Source: an uncultured Pigmentiphaga sp.
GTDB taxonomy: Bacteria; Pseudomonadota; Gammaproteobacteria; Burkholderiales; Burkholderiaceae_B
Assembly: GCA_937891425.1 (NCBI GenBank)
Contig: CALAGD010000088.1
Coordinates: forward strand, 1 to 64,000
Direction of reading: 5' to 3'
Length of the DNA stretch: 64,000 bases
Under the pieces are notes generated by a model. It had not been told where the DNA came from. It was given only the letters and a program-made list of their open reading frames with translations, and ran no database searches. Each line of letters begins with the position of its first letter. Within the stretch, counting starts at the first letter, position 1. The translations under genes were made by a program, and so were the position numbers. Of the stretch, positions 46,322-55,289 are shown piece after piece.

Positions 46322-47932
46322 ATGCAAGTACCAGATCAGGCATCCCTGCGACCGATCACCCTGCTCGTGTGTGCATTGGGAGGCGAGGGCGGCGGCGTGC
46401 TGGCCGAGTGGATCGTGCATACCGCGATCGCGGCGGGCTATCCGGCGCAGAGCACGTCGGTGCCCGGTGTGGCCCAACGTACGGGAGCCACCTCCTACTA
46501 CATCGAAGTGTTTCCCGTGCCCGAGCGTGAGCTGCAGGGCAGGCGCCCGGTGTTTGGCCTGAACCCGATACCCGGGGCGCTCGATGCAATGGTGTCGTCC
46601 GAACTGCTGGAAACGGTGCGTCAGATCAGCAACGGCATGAGCAACCCCGAGCGCACCCTGCTGATTACTTCATCGTCGCGGGCACTCACCACTGCCGAAC
46701 GCATGCAGCCGGGCGACGGGCGCTACCCGACGGAGCGGCTGCTCGAGATCGTCCGCCAGCAAAGCCGCGAGCACCACATCTTCGACATGGCACGGACCGC
46801 ACAGGAGGCCGGCACGGTGATCAGCGCAGTGCTGCTGGGAGCCATTGCCGCCAGCGGGCTGTTCCCGTTCACGCGGGAACAGTACGAGGGTACCATCCGG
46901 GAAAGCGGGCGCGGTGTGGATGCCAGTTTGCGCGGGTTTGCCAAGGCTTACGAAATTGTCGAGACATCGCGCCGTCAGGGTGCCTTCGTGCAGCAGCTGC
47001 TGCCGTTGCCCGAGGCGCGGGCTGCGGTGCCCGCGCCCCTGCCGGCCGACGTGGCGGCACAGTTTCCTGCCGTCGTGCATGACATCCTGCAGCTGGGGTA
47101 TGCCCGGCTGGTCGATTACCAGAATGAGGCGTATGCACGTCTCTATGTGCAACGCCTCGTGCGCGTGCTCGATGCCGAGCGCAGGGCCGACCCGGACGCC
47201 ACCCACGGATGCGCCATTACCCGCGAGACGGCACGCTACCTGGCCCTGTGGATGGCCTTCGACGACGTGGTGCGCGTAGCCTGGCTGAAAAGCAGGGCTG
47301 GGCGCTACGAGCGTGTCCTGCGCGAAGTGAAGGCGCGGCCAGACGACATCGTGCGAGTGTATGATCATTTCAAGCCGGGCGTGCCCGAGTTCGCAGGCCT
47401 GCTGCCCGAGGTCCTGGCGCGTCCGCTGCTGCGCTGGGATGAACGGCGCCGGAACAAGGGCAAGCGCCCCTGGGCCATGCCCATGAAGATCGGTACGCAC
47501 ACCGTGTGGGGCATGCTTCTGTTGCGCATCATGGCTTCCATGAAGCCGCTGCGGCGGGTGGGCAGCCGCTATGCCAGGGAACAGGCCATGATCGAACGCT
47601 GGCTGGATGCGGTCATTCGCGGAACCGGGGCCAGCTGGCGCCTGGGCAATGAAATCGCGTTATGCGGGCGGCTGATCAAGGGGTATGGGGAAACCAACGA
47701 GCGCGGCAAGGAGAACCTGCTGCACGTGCTCGATCATCTCGTCGACGCTGGTCGCTTCGAGAGCCCGGATGATCGCGCGCAGGCCATCGCCGATGTCCGC
47801 AGGACGGCGTTGTCCGACGCGCAGGGCAAGGATCTCGATGCGTCGCTGCAACGCCATGGCGCACCCGCGCGGCCACTCAAGGAAACGCCCATCCGATGGG
47901 TGCGCCGCGCGTCCGCCGCACCCCGTTCATGA
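46322..47932 (+). CDS. Indolepyruvate oxidoreductase subunit beta family protein (IorB-like), copy 2
   Basis: A 536-residue paralogue of the protein at 3757-5286. The oxidoreductase domain has GGEGGGVLAEWIVHTA and SVPGVAQRTGATSYYIE, and the long helical extension is conserved (ARLVDYQNEAYARLYVQRLVRV; GNEIALCGRLIKGYGETNERG). ATG at 46322 is chosen as it follows TTGAGGAG by seven bases; the longer frame back to 46031 lies inside the alpha gene. The Glu/Cys/Gly pattern LCGRLIKGYG near the C-terminus matches copy 1 (RCQGLIKGYS). Confidence 0.86.
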   Translation: MQVPDQASLRPITLLVCALGGEGGGVLAEWIVHTAIAAGYPAQSTSVPGVAQRTGATSYYIEVFPVPERELQGRRPVFGLNPIPGALDAMVSSELLETVRQISNGMSNPERTLLITSSSRALTTAERMQPGDGRYPTERLLEIVRQQSREHHIFDMARTAQEAGTVISAVLLGAIAASGLFPFTREQYEGTIRESGRGVDASLRGFAKAYEIVETSRRQGAFVQQLLPLPEARAAVPAPLPADVAAQFPAVVHDILQLGYARLVDYQNEAYARLYVQRLVRVLDAERRADPDATHGCAITRETARYLALWMAFDDVVRVAWLKSRAGRYERVLREVKARPDDIVRVYDHFKPGVPEFAGLLPEVLARPLLRWDERRRNKGKRPWAMPMKIGTHTVWGMLLLRIMASMKPLRRVGSRYAREQAMIERWLDAVIRGTGASWRLGNEIALCGRLIKGYGETNERGKENLLHVLDHLVDAGRFESPDDRAQAIADVRRTALSDAQGKDLDASLQRHGAPARPLKETPIRWVRRASAAPRS

Positions 47933-48081
47933 CGGGTGGCGCGTTTCTGACGCGTACGGAACCTGGCCGTGCCTACGGGTAAGTCTTGGTAGTTTGCATG
48001 CCTGTTTGCCTATAACATGCCCCAGGCGCCGGTTCCAGTGTCCGGTGGCTGTTGCATGACCACCCAAGAACCACAAACAGT

Positions 48082-48101
48082 ACGGCTGCTTCGGTAGCCG
48101 T
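48082..48101 (+). terminator. UUCG-capped hairpin between IorB-like gene and Bug receptor
   Basis: ACGGCT (48082-48087) pairs with AGCCGT (48096-48101); inside, GC and GT continue the stem around a TTCG tetraloop. It ends about 20 bases before the Bug ribosome site, so it may be an operon terminator or a 5' leader structure. There is no T-run. An upstream TATAAC at 48011-48016 is a possible -10. Confidence 0.4.
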
Positions 48102-48131
48102 CCAACCACAGAGGTGCACAAGGAGACCTTC

Positions 48132-49136
48132 ATGCAGAAACGCACATCCATTGGTTCGCGCCGCGGCTTCATGGCGCTGGCCGCAACGGCGGCCGTCGCT
48201 CTCACCACCATCGGCGGCCAGCCCGTGCTTGCAGCGGCCGACAATTGGCCCAACAAACCCATCCGCATGATCGTGAACTTTCCGCCTGGTGGCGCCGCCG
48301 ACGTAATGGCCCGTGTCATCGGGCAGCCGCTCAGCGAGGCACTGGGTCAGCCAGTCGTCGTCGAGAACCGCGCCGGTGCGAATGGCATCATCGGGGCAGA
48401 GGCGGTCGTGAACTCGCCCGCTGACGGCTACACCTTCCTGTTCAGTTCAGGCGGCGTGGCGTCGGTCAACCCACATCTGTACAAGATGTCGTTCGACCCC
48501 GCGAAAGACCTTACTCCGGTGGCAGCAGCGGCGCGCATCCTGGTGTTTCTCGTAACCCACCCCAAAGTACCCGCGAAGAACGTGCAGGAGTTCATCGCGT
48601 ACGCCAAGGCGAACCCGGGCAAGCTCAGCTACGCCACGCCGGGCAACGGCAGCTCGCCCCATATTGCCGCCGAAATGTTCAACGGCATGGCGGGAACCGA
48701 CACCCTGCATGTCCCCTATCGGGGCGCGGCGCTCGGCATGGTCGACCTGCTGGCCGGGCAGCTCGACTTCATGTTCGACCCGGGCATCGGCCTGCAGCAC
48801 GTGCGTGAGGGCAAGCTGAACCTGCTGGCGGTCGGCAGCATGCAGCGTTCGCCCCTCTTCCCTGACGTCCCAACCCTTGATGAAGTGGGATTGAAAGGGT
48901 TCGACGCCGATTCCTGGTTCGGCATCTATGCGCCGGCGGGTGTCGACCCGGCCATCATCAAGCGCATGAACGAAGAAGTGAACAAGGCTCTGGCACGGCC
49001 GGAAGTGCGCAAGCGCATCGAGGAGCTGGGTGGCATTCCGTCGCCGATGACGCCCGAGCAGTTCGCCGAGGCTGCCAAGGCCGACTTCGACCGCTATGGC
49101 CAGGTCATCCGCGAACGCAAGATTACGGTGCAGTAA
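48132..49136 (+). CDS. Tripartite tricarboxylate transporter substrate-binding protein (Bug family)
   Basis: A 334-residue periplasmic receptor. A Tat-like start (SRRGFMALAATAAV) leads a signal peptide cut near PVLAAA. The mature part shows IRMIVNFPPGGAADVMARVI, VVVENRAGANGIIGAEAV, ADGYTFLFSSGG and FPDVPTLDEVGL. AGGAG lies seven bases before the ATG. It stands between the second IorA/IorB pair and the gentisate cluster, which suggests an aromatic or carboxylic acid ligand, but no TctA/TctB partner is present. It ends in a strong hairpin. Confidence 0.92.
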   Translation: MQKRTSIGSRRGFMALAATAAVALTTIGGQPVLAAADNWPNKPIRMIVNFPPGGAADVMARVIGQPLSEALGQPVVVENRAGANGIIGAEAVVNSPADGYTFLFSSGGVASVNPHLYKMSFDPAKDLTPVAAAARILVFLVTHPKVPAKNVQEFIAYAKANPGKLSYATPGNGSSPHIAAEMFNGMAGTDTLHVPYRGAALGMVDLLAGQLDFMFDPGIGLQHVREGKLNLLAVGSMQRSPLFPDVPTLDEVGLKGFDADSWFGIYAPAGVDPAIIKRMNEEVNKALARPEVRKRIEELGGIPSPMTPEQFAEAAKADFDRYGQVIRERKITVQ

Positions 49137-49150
49137 CCGGTAACCCGGAG

Positions 49151-49172
49151 GCCGCGGGGTCCGCCCCGCGGC
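49151..49172 (+). terminator. GC-rich terminator hairpin after Bug receptor gene
   Basis: GCCGCGGGG (49151-49159) pairs perfectly with CCCCGCGGC (49164-49172) around a TCCG loop, 15 bases after the stop. The following GTCGTCTT is only mildly T-rich. Confidence 0.65.
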
Positions 49173-49335
49173 GTCGTCTTCGCGGGGCAGTCCAGAGCAG
49201 CTGAATGCTTTCCATGTCCCATCGTCCGGGTACCGGCATTAAATGTCAGTACAGTGAACCATGAAGGCCTGCTAATGCAGGCATTTGCTTTGGTGCATAC
49301 CCGTGTGGGGCTTCGATTCCATTCGCATGATCGGC

Positions 49336-50262
49336 TCATTCCCGTTCGCTGTAGCTTGAGGAAACATGGCGCAGGCAGTCCAGCATCGCATCCAGGGTGG
49401 TGTTGCGCAGGCTGTCGCGGCGCCAGTACATCGATACCGAGCCGAAGCCGGAAACCCGAATTGGCAGGATGCCCAGCGCCTTCATCTGAGACCACCGCAA
49501 TGCCGAGCGGTGCGATGCTACGCCGACCATGTTCGTCGTGTTCAGAAGGGTTATATTGATCGTGACCGAGTTGGACTCGATGTGGTTGGGCGGAATGCCG
49601 TAGCCGGCCGCGGTCAGCGCGGCTTCCAGCGAGTTCCGTATGGGGGTGCCTTTGGGCCATAGCAGCCACCGGTACGGCATCAGGTCCGCCCACTCCACCT
49701 GCTTGCGCTGCATCAGCGGATGACGGGGCCGCGCCACCATGTGTATGGGCTCCATGTAGAGAGCTTCATGCTGTATGGCCGGGTCGTGGTATTCGAATGA
49801 CGTGCGGCCCACCACGATGTCAAGCTTGCCGTCGACCAGCTGCGACATGAGTACGTCGACGGTGTTTTCCACCAGTCTTACACGCGCCTGAGGGATCCTT
49901 TCCAGCAGTTTGAGGACGGCCAGCGGCACCGTGTCGGACGCTGACGCGCCCGACGCGCCGATGGCAATCTGGCCGGTGTTGCCCTCGCGAAGCGCCGCCA
50001 TGTCCTGGCTGGCCCGCTCCAGCTGGGCGTCGAGGCGTCGGGCGTGCGCGATCAGTACCTCGCCATAGGGTGTTGGGCGCAGCCCGCGCGCATGGCGTTC
50101 GAACAGCGGCAGCCCGATGTCGTCTTCAAGATCCTTCAGCCATTTCGACAGGCCGGGCTGGGTGGTGTTGAGGGCTGCGGCTGAATGACTGATGTTGCGG
50201 GTCTGTGCCAGACTCAGCAGCATCTTTACATTTCGAAGGCGGAGGCGATGCGTCCAGTCCAT
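49336..50262 (-). CDS. LysR-type transcriptional regulator of the gentisate cluster
   Basis: A 308-residue regulator. It begins MDWTHRLRLRNVKMLLSLAQTRNISH; the helix-turn-helix is centred on HSAAALNTTQPGLSKWL, the variant seen in the GbpR/CbbR-like group with RLRNV at the start. The sensor domain runs from about residue 90 to the end. It is divergent from gentisate dioxygenase with 100 bases between, so it probably activates the four-gene catabolic operon. Two inverted repeats lie in that gap. Confidence 0.9.
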   Translation of the reverse strand: MDWTHRLRLRNVKMLLSLAQTRNISHSAAALNTTQPGLSKWLKDLEDDIGLPLFERHARGLRPTPYGEVLIAHARRLDAQLERASQDMAALREGNTGQIAIGASGASASDTVPLAVLKLLERIPQARVRLVENTVDVLMSQLVDGKLDIVVGRTSFEYHDPAIQHEALYMEPIHMVARPRHPLMQRKQVEWADLMPYRWLLWPKGTPIRNSLEAALTAAGYGIPPNHIESNSVTINITLLNTTNMVGVASHRSALRWSQMKALGILPIRVSGFGSVSMYWRRDSLRNTTLDAMLDCLRHVSSSYSERE

Positions 50263-50287
50263 ATCAGCTATGTCCTGTGGGTTATGG

Positions 50288-50332
50288 ATAATATGATTAT
50301 TTCATTATTCAATGTATGCCTCCGTGGGCATA
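50288..50332. promoter_or_regulatory. Inverted repeats in the gentisate promoter, candidate LysR sites
   Basis: Two dyads stand out: ATAAT-ATG-ATTAT at 50288-50300 next to the LysR start, and TATGCC-N6-GGCATA at 50315-50332. The second has the layout of a LysR recognition site; the first may be the activation site or part of an AT-rich promoter. Confidence 0.55.
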
Positions 50333-50362
50333 ATCTCGACACGCTCATTCCAGGAGAGTGCC

Positions 50363-51409
50363 ATGTCAGTTTCTACAACGTCTACCACCCGCGCCGAATA
50401 CTACGAGCGGATAGGCAAGAAGAATCTTTCTCCCCTGTGGGAGTCGCTCCATTCGCTCGTGCCTGAAAAGCCGGCGACCCCGTGCGTGCCCGCCATCTGG
50501 AAGTACGCCGAGATCCGTGACGACATCATGGAGGCGGGCTCCCTCATCAGCACCGAGGAAGCGGTGCGCCGTGTGCTGATCCTGGAGAACCCCGCAATCC
50601 GTGGCCAGGCTGCCATCACCCAAACCCTGTACGCGGGGCTGCAACTGATTCTTCCGGGCGAGGTTGCTCCCAGCCATCGTCATAGCCAGTCGGCCCTGCG
50701 CTTCATCGTGGAAGGCAGCGGCGCGTATACGGCGGTGGATGGCGAACGTACCACCATGCACCCGGGCGATTTCATCATCACGCCCAGCTGGACCTACCAC
50801 GATCACGGAAACCCCGAGGTCGTCGACGGGGGCGAACCGGTAGTCTGGCTCGATGGGCTCGACATTCCGCTGGTCCGCATGCTGGATGCCGGGTTCGCTG
50901 AAAACTACCCCGAGCCGGTGCAACCGGTCATGCGCCAGGAAGGCGACAGCTTTGCGCGTTACGGCTATAACATGCTGCCGGTCCGGCACAAGCCGCGCAA
51001 CGCCGTGTCGCCCATCTTCAACTACCCCTACGAGCGCTCGCGCGAGGCGCTGGAACAGCTGTACCGCCACGGCGAGCTCGATCCGTGGGACGGCATCAAG
51101 CTGCGCTACGTAAACCCCGCCACCGGTGGCTGGGCCATGCCCACCATCGGCACGTTCATGCAGTTGCTGCCCAAGGGGTTCCAGGGCAAGACGTATCGCA
51201 CCACCGACGCCACGGTCTTCTGTGTGGTTGAAGGCACCGGTGTTGCCCGTATCGGCAACGAACAGTTCCATTTCAGTCCGCGTGACGTGTTCGTTGCGCC
51301 TTCGTGGTATCCGGTCGAGCTGGCTGCCGTCGACGACGTCGTGCTGTTCAGCTTCTCCGACCGTCCAGTTCAAGAGGCCTGCGGCCTGTTGCGTGAAGAA
51401 CGATCCTGA
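50363..51409 (+). CDS. Gentisate 1,2-dioxygenase
   Basis: A 348-residue Fe(II) ring-cleavage enzyme turning gentisate into maleylpyruvate. Cupin 1 carries the iron ligands His105, His107 and His146 ([18 protein letters not shown]). Cupin 2 lacks them ([17 protein letters not shown]), the usual state in gentisate dioxygenases. AGGAG precedes the ATG at 50363. It is the first gene of a plus-strand operon with the hydrolase, isomerase and hydroxylase of the same pathway. Confidence 0.92.
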   Translation: MSVSTTSTTRAEYYERIGKKNLSPLWESLHSLVPEKPATPCVPAIWKYAEIRDDIMEAGSLISTEEAVRRVLILENPAIRGQAAITQTLYAGLQLILPGEVAPSHRHSQSALRFIVEGSGAYTAVDGERTTMHPGDFIITPSWTYHDHGNPEVVDGGEPVVWLDGLDIPLVRMLDAGFAENYPEPVQPVMRQEGDSFARYGYNMLPVRHKPRNAVSPIFNYPYERSREALEQLYRHGELDPWDGIKLRYVNPATGGWAMPTIGTFMQLLPKGFQGKTYRTTDATVFCVVEGTGVARIGNEQFHFSPRDVFVAPSWYPVELAAVDDVVLFSFSDRPVQEACGLLREERS

Positions 51410-51431
51410 TTACTGCCGATAAAGGATGAAC

Positions 51432-52130
51432 ATGAGCTACGTATTCGAACCTGCACCGCCGGTCACCGTGCCCGTCGCTGGTGACGACCGCCAGTTTCCC
51501 GTCCGTCGGGTGTACTGCGTAGGCCGCAACTACGCGGCGCACGCGCGTGAAATGGGCTTCGACCCCGACCGCGAACCTCCGTTCTTCTTCTGCAAGCCCA
51601 GTGATGCGGTGGTGCCGGTTGCCGAAGGAGAGACCCTGCAACTGCCGTATCCGGCGGAAACCAAGAATTATCACTACGAGATCGAGCTGGTGGCAGCAAT
51701 CGGGCGTGGAGGCTTCCAGATTCCGGTCGAGCAGGCGCTCGAGCATGTCTGGGGTTACGCCGTCGGGCTCGACATGACTCGCCGCGACCTGCAGATGCAA
51801 ATGCGTGAAATGGGCCGCCCCTGGGAAATCGGCAAGGCCTTCGACCAAAGCGCGCCCATCGGTCCCCTCTATCCGGCGGAAAAGGTCGGACATCTGACCG
51901 ATGCCGAAATCTGGCTGAAGGTGAACGGCGAGTACAAGCAGCGCAGTACCACCAAGGCGCTGATCTGGTCGGTCGCCGAAACCGTGGCCTACCTGTCGCG
52001 TTTCTTCCGTCTCGAGCCGGGCGATCTCATCTACACGGGCACGCCCGAAGGGGTGGGCCCGGTGGTCGCGGGCGACCTGATGGAAGGTGGAGTCGCCGGC
52101 CTGGGAACGCTGTCGGTCAAAGTGGTTTGA
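51432..52130 (+). CDS. Fumarylpyruvate hydrolase (fumarylacetoacetate hydrolase family)
   Basis: A 232-residue enzyme splitting fumarylpyruvate to fumarate and pyruvate. Family marks are VYCVGRNYAAHAREMG, the metal-binding HYEIELVAAIG, and GDLIYTGTPEGVGPV. The second ATG (51432) is used because AAAGG is six bases before it. The role is assigned from the operon context between gentisate dioxygenase and the isomerase; related acylpyruvase activity is possible. Confidence 0.9.
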   Translation: MSYVFEPAPPVTVPVAGDDRQFPVRRVYCVGRNYAAHAREMGFDPDREPPFFFCKPSDAVVPVAEGETLQLPYPAETKNYHYEIELVAAIGRGGFQIPVEQALEHVWGYAVGLDMTRRDLQMQMREMGRPWEIGKAFDQSAPIGPLYPAEKVGHLTDAEIWLKVNGEYKQRSTTKALIWSVAETVAYLSRFFRLEPGDLIYTGTPEGVGPVVAGDLMEGGVAGLGTLSVKVV

Positions 52131-52148
52131 ACCTCGGGGCAACAAGCT

Positions 52149-52787
52149 ATGAAACTCTATTCATTTTTCAACAGCTCTACGTCGTATCGCGCGCGTATCG
52201 CTCTGGCTCTCAAGGGTATCGAGTACGAGTACGTGCCGGTCGACATCCGGAAGAAAGAGCATCGCACCGACGAGTACATCGGCCTGAACCCGTCGGCCAA
52301 CGTGCCGTTGCTGGTCGATGGCGACGTGCAGCTGGGGCAGTCGCTCGCCATCATCGATTATCTCGATGCGAAGTATCCCGAGCCCCGGCTGATCCCGGCC
52401 GATCCGCTGCAACGTGCACGTGTCCTCGAGCTGTCGTATGCCATCGCCTGCGACATCCACCCGGTAAACAACTTGCGCATCCTGCGCTATCTGATGGGTG
52501 AGCTGGGCGTGAGCGAAGAGCAGAAAAACGTGTGGTACGCCCACTGGATCGCCGAGGGCCTGGGTGCGGTGGAACGGCTGCTGCAGCGTCATGGAAGCGG
52601 CCCCTACTGCTTCGGCGATGCACCCACGCTGGCAGATGTCTGCCTGGTGCCGCAAGTGGCCAACGCCGTGCGCATGAAGTGCGACGTGTCGCCGTATCTG
52701 CGCACCATGGCGGTGTACCAGCATTGCACGGCCCAGCCGGCATTCCAGAAGGCCGCCCCGTCGGCCCAGCCGGATTTCAACCCGTGA
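52149..52787 (+). CDS. Maleylpyruvate/maleylacetoacetate isomerase (zeta-class GST)
   Basis: A 212-residue glutathione-dependent isomerase converting maleylpyruvate to fumarylpyruvate. The zeta-GST active-site motif SSTSYRARIAL is at residues 8-18, followed by NPSANVPLLVDGD and QSLAIIDYLD; the C-terminal helical domain has GDAPTLADVCLVPQV. The gene lies 18 bases after the hydrolase. In this operon the maleylpyruvate role is more likely than the tyrosine-pathway one. Confidence 0.92.
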   Translation: MKLYSFFNSSTSYRARIALALKGIEYEYVPVDIRKKEHRTDEYIGLNPSANVPLLVDGDVQLGQSLAIIDYLDAKYPEPRLIPADPLQRARVLELSYAIACDIHPVNNLRILRYLMGELGVSEEQKNVWYAHWIAEGLGAVERLLQRHGSGPYCFGDAPTLADVCLVPQVANAVRMKCDVSPYLRTMAVYQHCTAQPAFQKAAPSAQPDFNP

Positions 52788-52842
52788 GGCAAGCCGCGCG
52801 CAGTCACGAGCTGTGCGCGCGCATTGGTCAACTCTAGCAAGG

Positions 52843-52860
52843 GGCGGCCTGTGGGCCGCC
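52843..52860. terminator. Perfect hairpin between isomerase and hydroxylase genes
   Basis: GGCGGCC (52843-52849) pairs with GGCCGCC (52854-52860) around TGTG. It lies 55 bases after the isomerase stop and just before the hydroxylase ribosome site. It may moderate read-through or protect the mRNA; it is not followed by a T-run. Confidence 0.4.
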
Positions 52861-52882
52861 TGAAGAAGTGAAGGAGCGATTC

Positions 52883-54103
52883 ATGAGTCAAGCAACTCCA
52901 TCGCGATCGGTCATCGTCGTGGGTGGCGGCATTGGCGGGCTCGCAGCTGCGCTGGCATTGTCGCGGCTGGGCATTACCGTTCAATTGCTTGAACAAAGTG
53001 ATACCATCGGTGAAATCGGTGCCGGCATCCAGCTTGGTCCCAACGCCTTTGCTGCCCTGGATGCGCTGGGTGCGGGCGAGCGGGCGCGGAGCCGGGCTGT
53101 ATTCACGGATCGTCTCATCATGCGCGATGCCATCGATACGTCCGACATCGTTACCGTCGAGACGGGCGATGCATTCCGCAAGCGTTTCGGCAATCCCTAT
53201 GCGGTCATCCACCGTGCCGACATCCATACTTCCATCCTGGAAGAAGTGCAGGAAAGCGACCGCATCACCTTCAAGACATCCACCCGCATCACCGGCTACG
53301 AGTTCGTGGGCGACAAGGTCGAGGTCATTGACGAGCACGGCAATCGTTACCGTGCCGATGCCATCATTGGGGCAGACGGCGTCAAGTCGGCCATCCGCCA
53401 GCAGATGATCGGCGACCCCGCGCGCGTCACCGGCCACGTGGTCTACCGGGCGGTGGTCGATGTCGAGCGCATGCCCGAGGAACTGCAGATCAATGCGCCC
53501 GTGGTGTGGGCGGGCCCCAACTGCCACCTGGTGCACTATCCGCTGCGCGGCGGCCGGCAGTACAACCTCGTGGTCACCTTCCACAGCCGTGAGAAGGAAG
53601 AGTGGGGCGTGCGTGACGGCAGCAAGGAAGAGGTGCTCAGTTACTTCAACGAAGTGCACCCCACGCCGCATCAGATGCTCGACCGTCCCACCTCCTGGCG
53701 CCGCTGGTCGACGGCCGACCGCGAGCCTGTGGACAGCTGGAGCGATGGTCCGGTCACGCTGCTGGGCGATGCTGCCCACCCGATGGCGCAATATATGGCG
53801 CAAGGCGCGTGCATGGCGCTGGAAGACTCGGTCACGCTGGCTGCGGCCGTGAAAGCGTGCGACTTCGACTTCCCCCGGGCGTTCAAGTTGTACGACTCGG
53901 TGCGCATTCCCCGCACGGCCCGCGTGGTGCTGTCCACCCGTGAGATGGGCCGCATCTACCACGCCAAGGGTGTGGAGCGCTTCGTTCGCAACTCGCTGTG
54001 GGTCGGACGCACGCAAGAGCAGTTCTACGACGCCCTGCAGTGGGTGTATGGCTGGAAGGCCGAGAACTGCCTGGAAGGCACGCGCCTCCAGCGCAAGGAC
54101 TGA
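52883..54103 (+). CDS. 3-Hydroxybenzoate 6-monooxygenase (FAD-dependent hydroxylase)
   Basis: A 406-residue flavoprotein that would hydroxylate 3-hydroxybenzoate to gentisate with NAD(P)H. FAD motifs are GGGIGGLAAALALSRLG near residue 12, IIGADGVKSAIR (DG motif) and TLLGDAAHPMAQYMAQGACMALEDSV (GD motif). AAGGAG lies seven bases before the ATG at 52883. Position at the end of a complete gentisate operon supports 3-hydroxybenzoate; salicylate 5- or 1-hydroxylase activity is the main alternative. Confidence 0.88.
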   Translation: MSQATPSRSVIVVGGGIGGLAAALALSRLGITVQLLEQSDTIGEIGAGIQLGPNAFAALDALGAGERARSRAVFTDRLIMRDAIDTSDIVTVETGDAFRKRFGNPYAVIHRADIHTSILEEVQESDRITFKTSTRITGYEFVGDKVEVIDEHGNRYRADAIIGADGVKSAIRQQMIGDPARVTGHVVYRAVVDVERMPEELQINAPVVWAGPNCHLVHYPLRGGRQYNLVVTFHSREKEEWGVRDGSKEEVLSYFNEVHPTPHQMLDRPTSWRRWSTADREPVDSWSDGPVTLLGDAAHPMAQYMAQGACMALEDSVTLAAAVKACDFDFPRAFKLYDSVRIPRTARVVLSTREMGRIYHAKGVERFVRNSLWVGRTQEQFYDALQWVYGWKAENCLEGTRLQRKD

Positions 54104-54114
54104 TCAGCCATGAG

Positions 54115-54149
54115 GTGCCGGCGGTGGGGCCGTGGCGCCCCACCGGCAC
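54115..54149. terminator. Long hairpin between convergent genes, likely bidirectional terminator
   Basis: GTGCCGG...TGGGGC (54115-54130) pairs with GCCCCACCGGCAC (54137-54149) with one three-base bulge. It fills the gap between the hydroxylase stop and the end of the thioesterase gene. Confidence 0.65.
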
Positions 54150-54683
54150 TCAGGTACTGGCTGCACGGCGCTTGATTTCTTCGTGCCGTCGGCTCATTTC
54201 CTCGCGTAACAGCCGGCGTTCCCGCGCCGCTTCGTAGCGCTTGCGCTCTTCGTCGGTGGTTGGCACCAAGGGGGGCACGGGTACCGGCTTGCCTGCATCG
54301 TCGAGCGCTACCATCGTGAAATAGCAGCTGTTGGTGTGGCGCACCACCTTCCTGCGGATGTCTTCGGTCACCACCTTGATGCCGATCTCCATGGAAGTGC
54401 GACCGGTGTAATTCACCGAGGCGAGGAAGGTGACCAGCTCGCCCACGTGGATGGGTTCGCGAAAGATGACCTGGTCTACCGACAACGTCACCACATAGTG
54501 CCCGGCATAGCGGCTGGCGCACGCATATGCAACCTGGTCGAGATACTTGAGAATGTGCCCACCATGCACATTCCCCGAAAAGTTCGCCATGTCGGGTGTC
54601 ATGAGAATGGTCATCGACAATTGATGATTGCCCGACATGGGTTCGCTTCGCGCATTCCCGGCGGGCCGACTGTTCGTATCCAT
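54150..54683 (-). CDS. Acyl-CoA thioesterase, hotdog fold (YciA/BACH type)
   Basis: A 177-residue thioesterase. Family features are MTPDMANFSGNVHGGHILKYLDQVAYACASRYAG in register, VTLSVDQVIFREPIHVGELVTFLASVNYTGRTSMEI, and a polar C-terminal tail rich in Arg/Glu. It hydrolyses acyl-CoAs to free acid and CoA in the cytoplasm; chain preference is unknown. GAGG lies eight bases before the ATG. It is last in the minus-strand run after the Nudix gene. Confidence 0.92.
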   Translation of the reverse strand: MDTNSRPAGNARSEPMSGNHQLSMTILMTPDMANFSGNVHGGHILKYLDQVAYACASRYAGHYVVTLSVDQVIFREPIHVGELVTFLASVNYTGRTSMEIGIKVVTEDIRRKVVRHTNSCYFTMVALDDAGKPVPVPPLVPTTDEERKRYEAARERRLLREEMSRRHEEIKRRAAST

Positions 54684-54731
54684 GGGTTTACCTCGATGCC
54701 TGGCGCCAACGCACGGGGCGGCACGCAGGCC

Positions 54732-55277
54732 TCATGATGCAGGCGGCGGCTCGGTACGCCGTACGGCATGAGGCCGTTCCTGCGGGTCGTAGCCGCGGCT
54801 GCGCAGCCAGTCGCGCAGTGCGAGACCGGTGGCGCTGGGCCAGAACTTCACGCGTTCGAACGGAATGTGCCGCCATTCGGCAAGTTCTTCATTCAGCCGG
54901 ATCCGACCAGCTGCCTTCACATGATAGGCGATGATGAGCTGGTTCATGCGCGCAAACGGGTAATGGCCGATGAAGCCGGGCGGCTCTTCGGCGTCAAGAT
55001 CCAGTTCTTCCTTCACCTCGCGCACGACTGCCTCGGCCGGGTCTTCGTTTTTCTCCAGGAAGCCGGTAATCAGGGCAAACGAACCGGGCTGCCACAGCAC
55101 GTTGCGGGCAAGGATGATGCCCTGGTTGTGTTCGACCACCGCAGCAACCACCGGGGTAGGATTGTCCCAATGAATGAAGCCACACCCCGGCGCCGGACAC
55201 ACGCCGCGCTCGACGCCGCCCAGCATTTGACGCTGCAGCGGTTCGCCGCATTGGGGGCAAAACCTGAACATGCTCAT
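54732..55277 (-). CDS. Nudix hydrolase with N-terminal zinc ribbon (NADH pyrophosphatase-like)
   Basis: A 181-residue hydrolase. The zinc ribbon is FCPQCGEPL with CPAPGC, as in NudC. The Nudix box GFLEKNEDPAEAVVREVKEELDL is complete apart from Asp in place of the final Gly. It is shorter than NudC and lacks an obvious SQPWPFPxS motif, so the substrate may differ. Start ATG 55277 or 55271. It follows the slipin gene by 12 bases. Confidence 0.88.
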   Translation of the reverse strand: MSMFRFCPQCGEPLQRQMLGGVERGVCPAPGCGFIHWDNPTPVVAAVVEHNQGIILARNVLWQPGSFALITGFLEKNEDPAEAVVREVKEELDLDAEEPPGFIGHYPFARMNQLIIAYHVKAAGRIRLNEELAEWRHIPFERVKFWPSATGLALRDWLRSRGYDPQERPHAVRRTEPPPAS

Positions 55278-55289
55278 GATGGCGCGCCG

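Noticed and set aside
52604..54016. 470-codon open frame antisense to the 3-hydroxybenzoate hydroxylase gene
   Set aside because: It mirrors a clear flavoprotein gene, has no family landmarks and reflects GC-rich codon bias. The same applies to long antisense frames at 1696-2802, 3766-4776, 6136-7227, 15932-17272 and 44260-45525.
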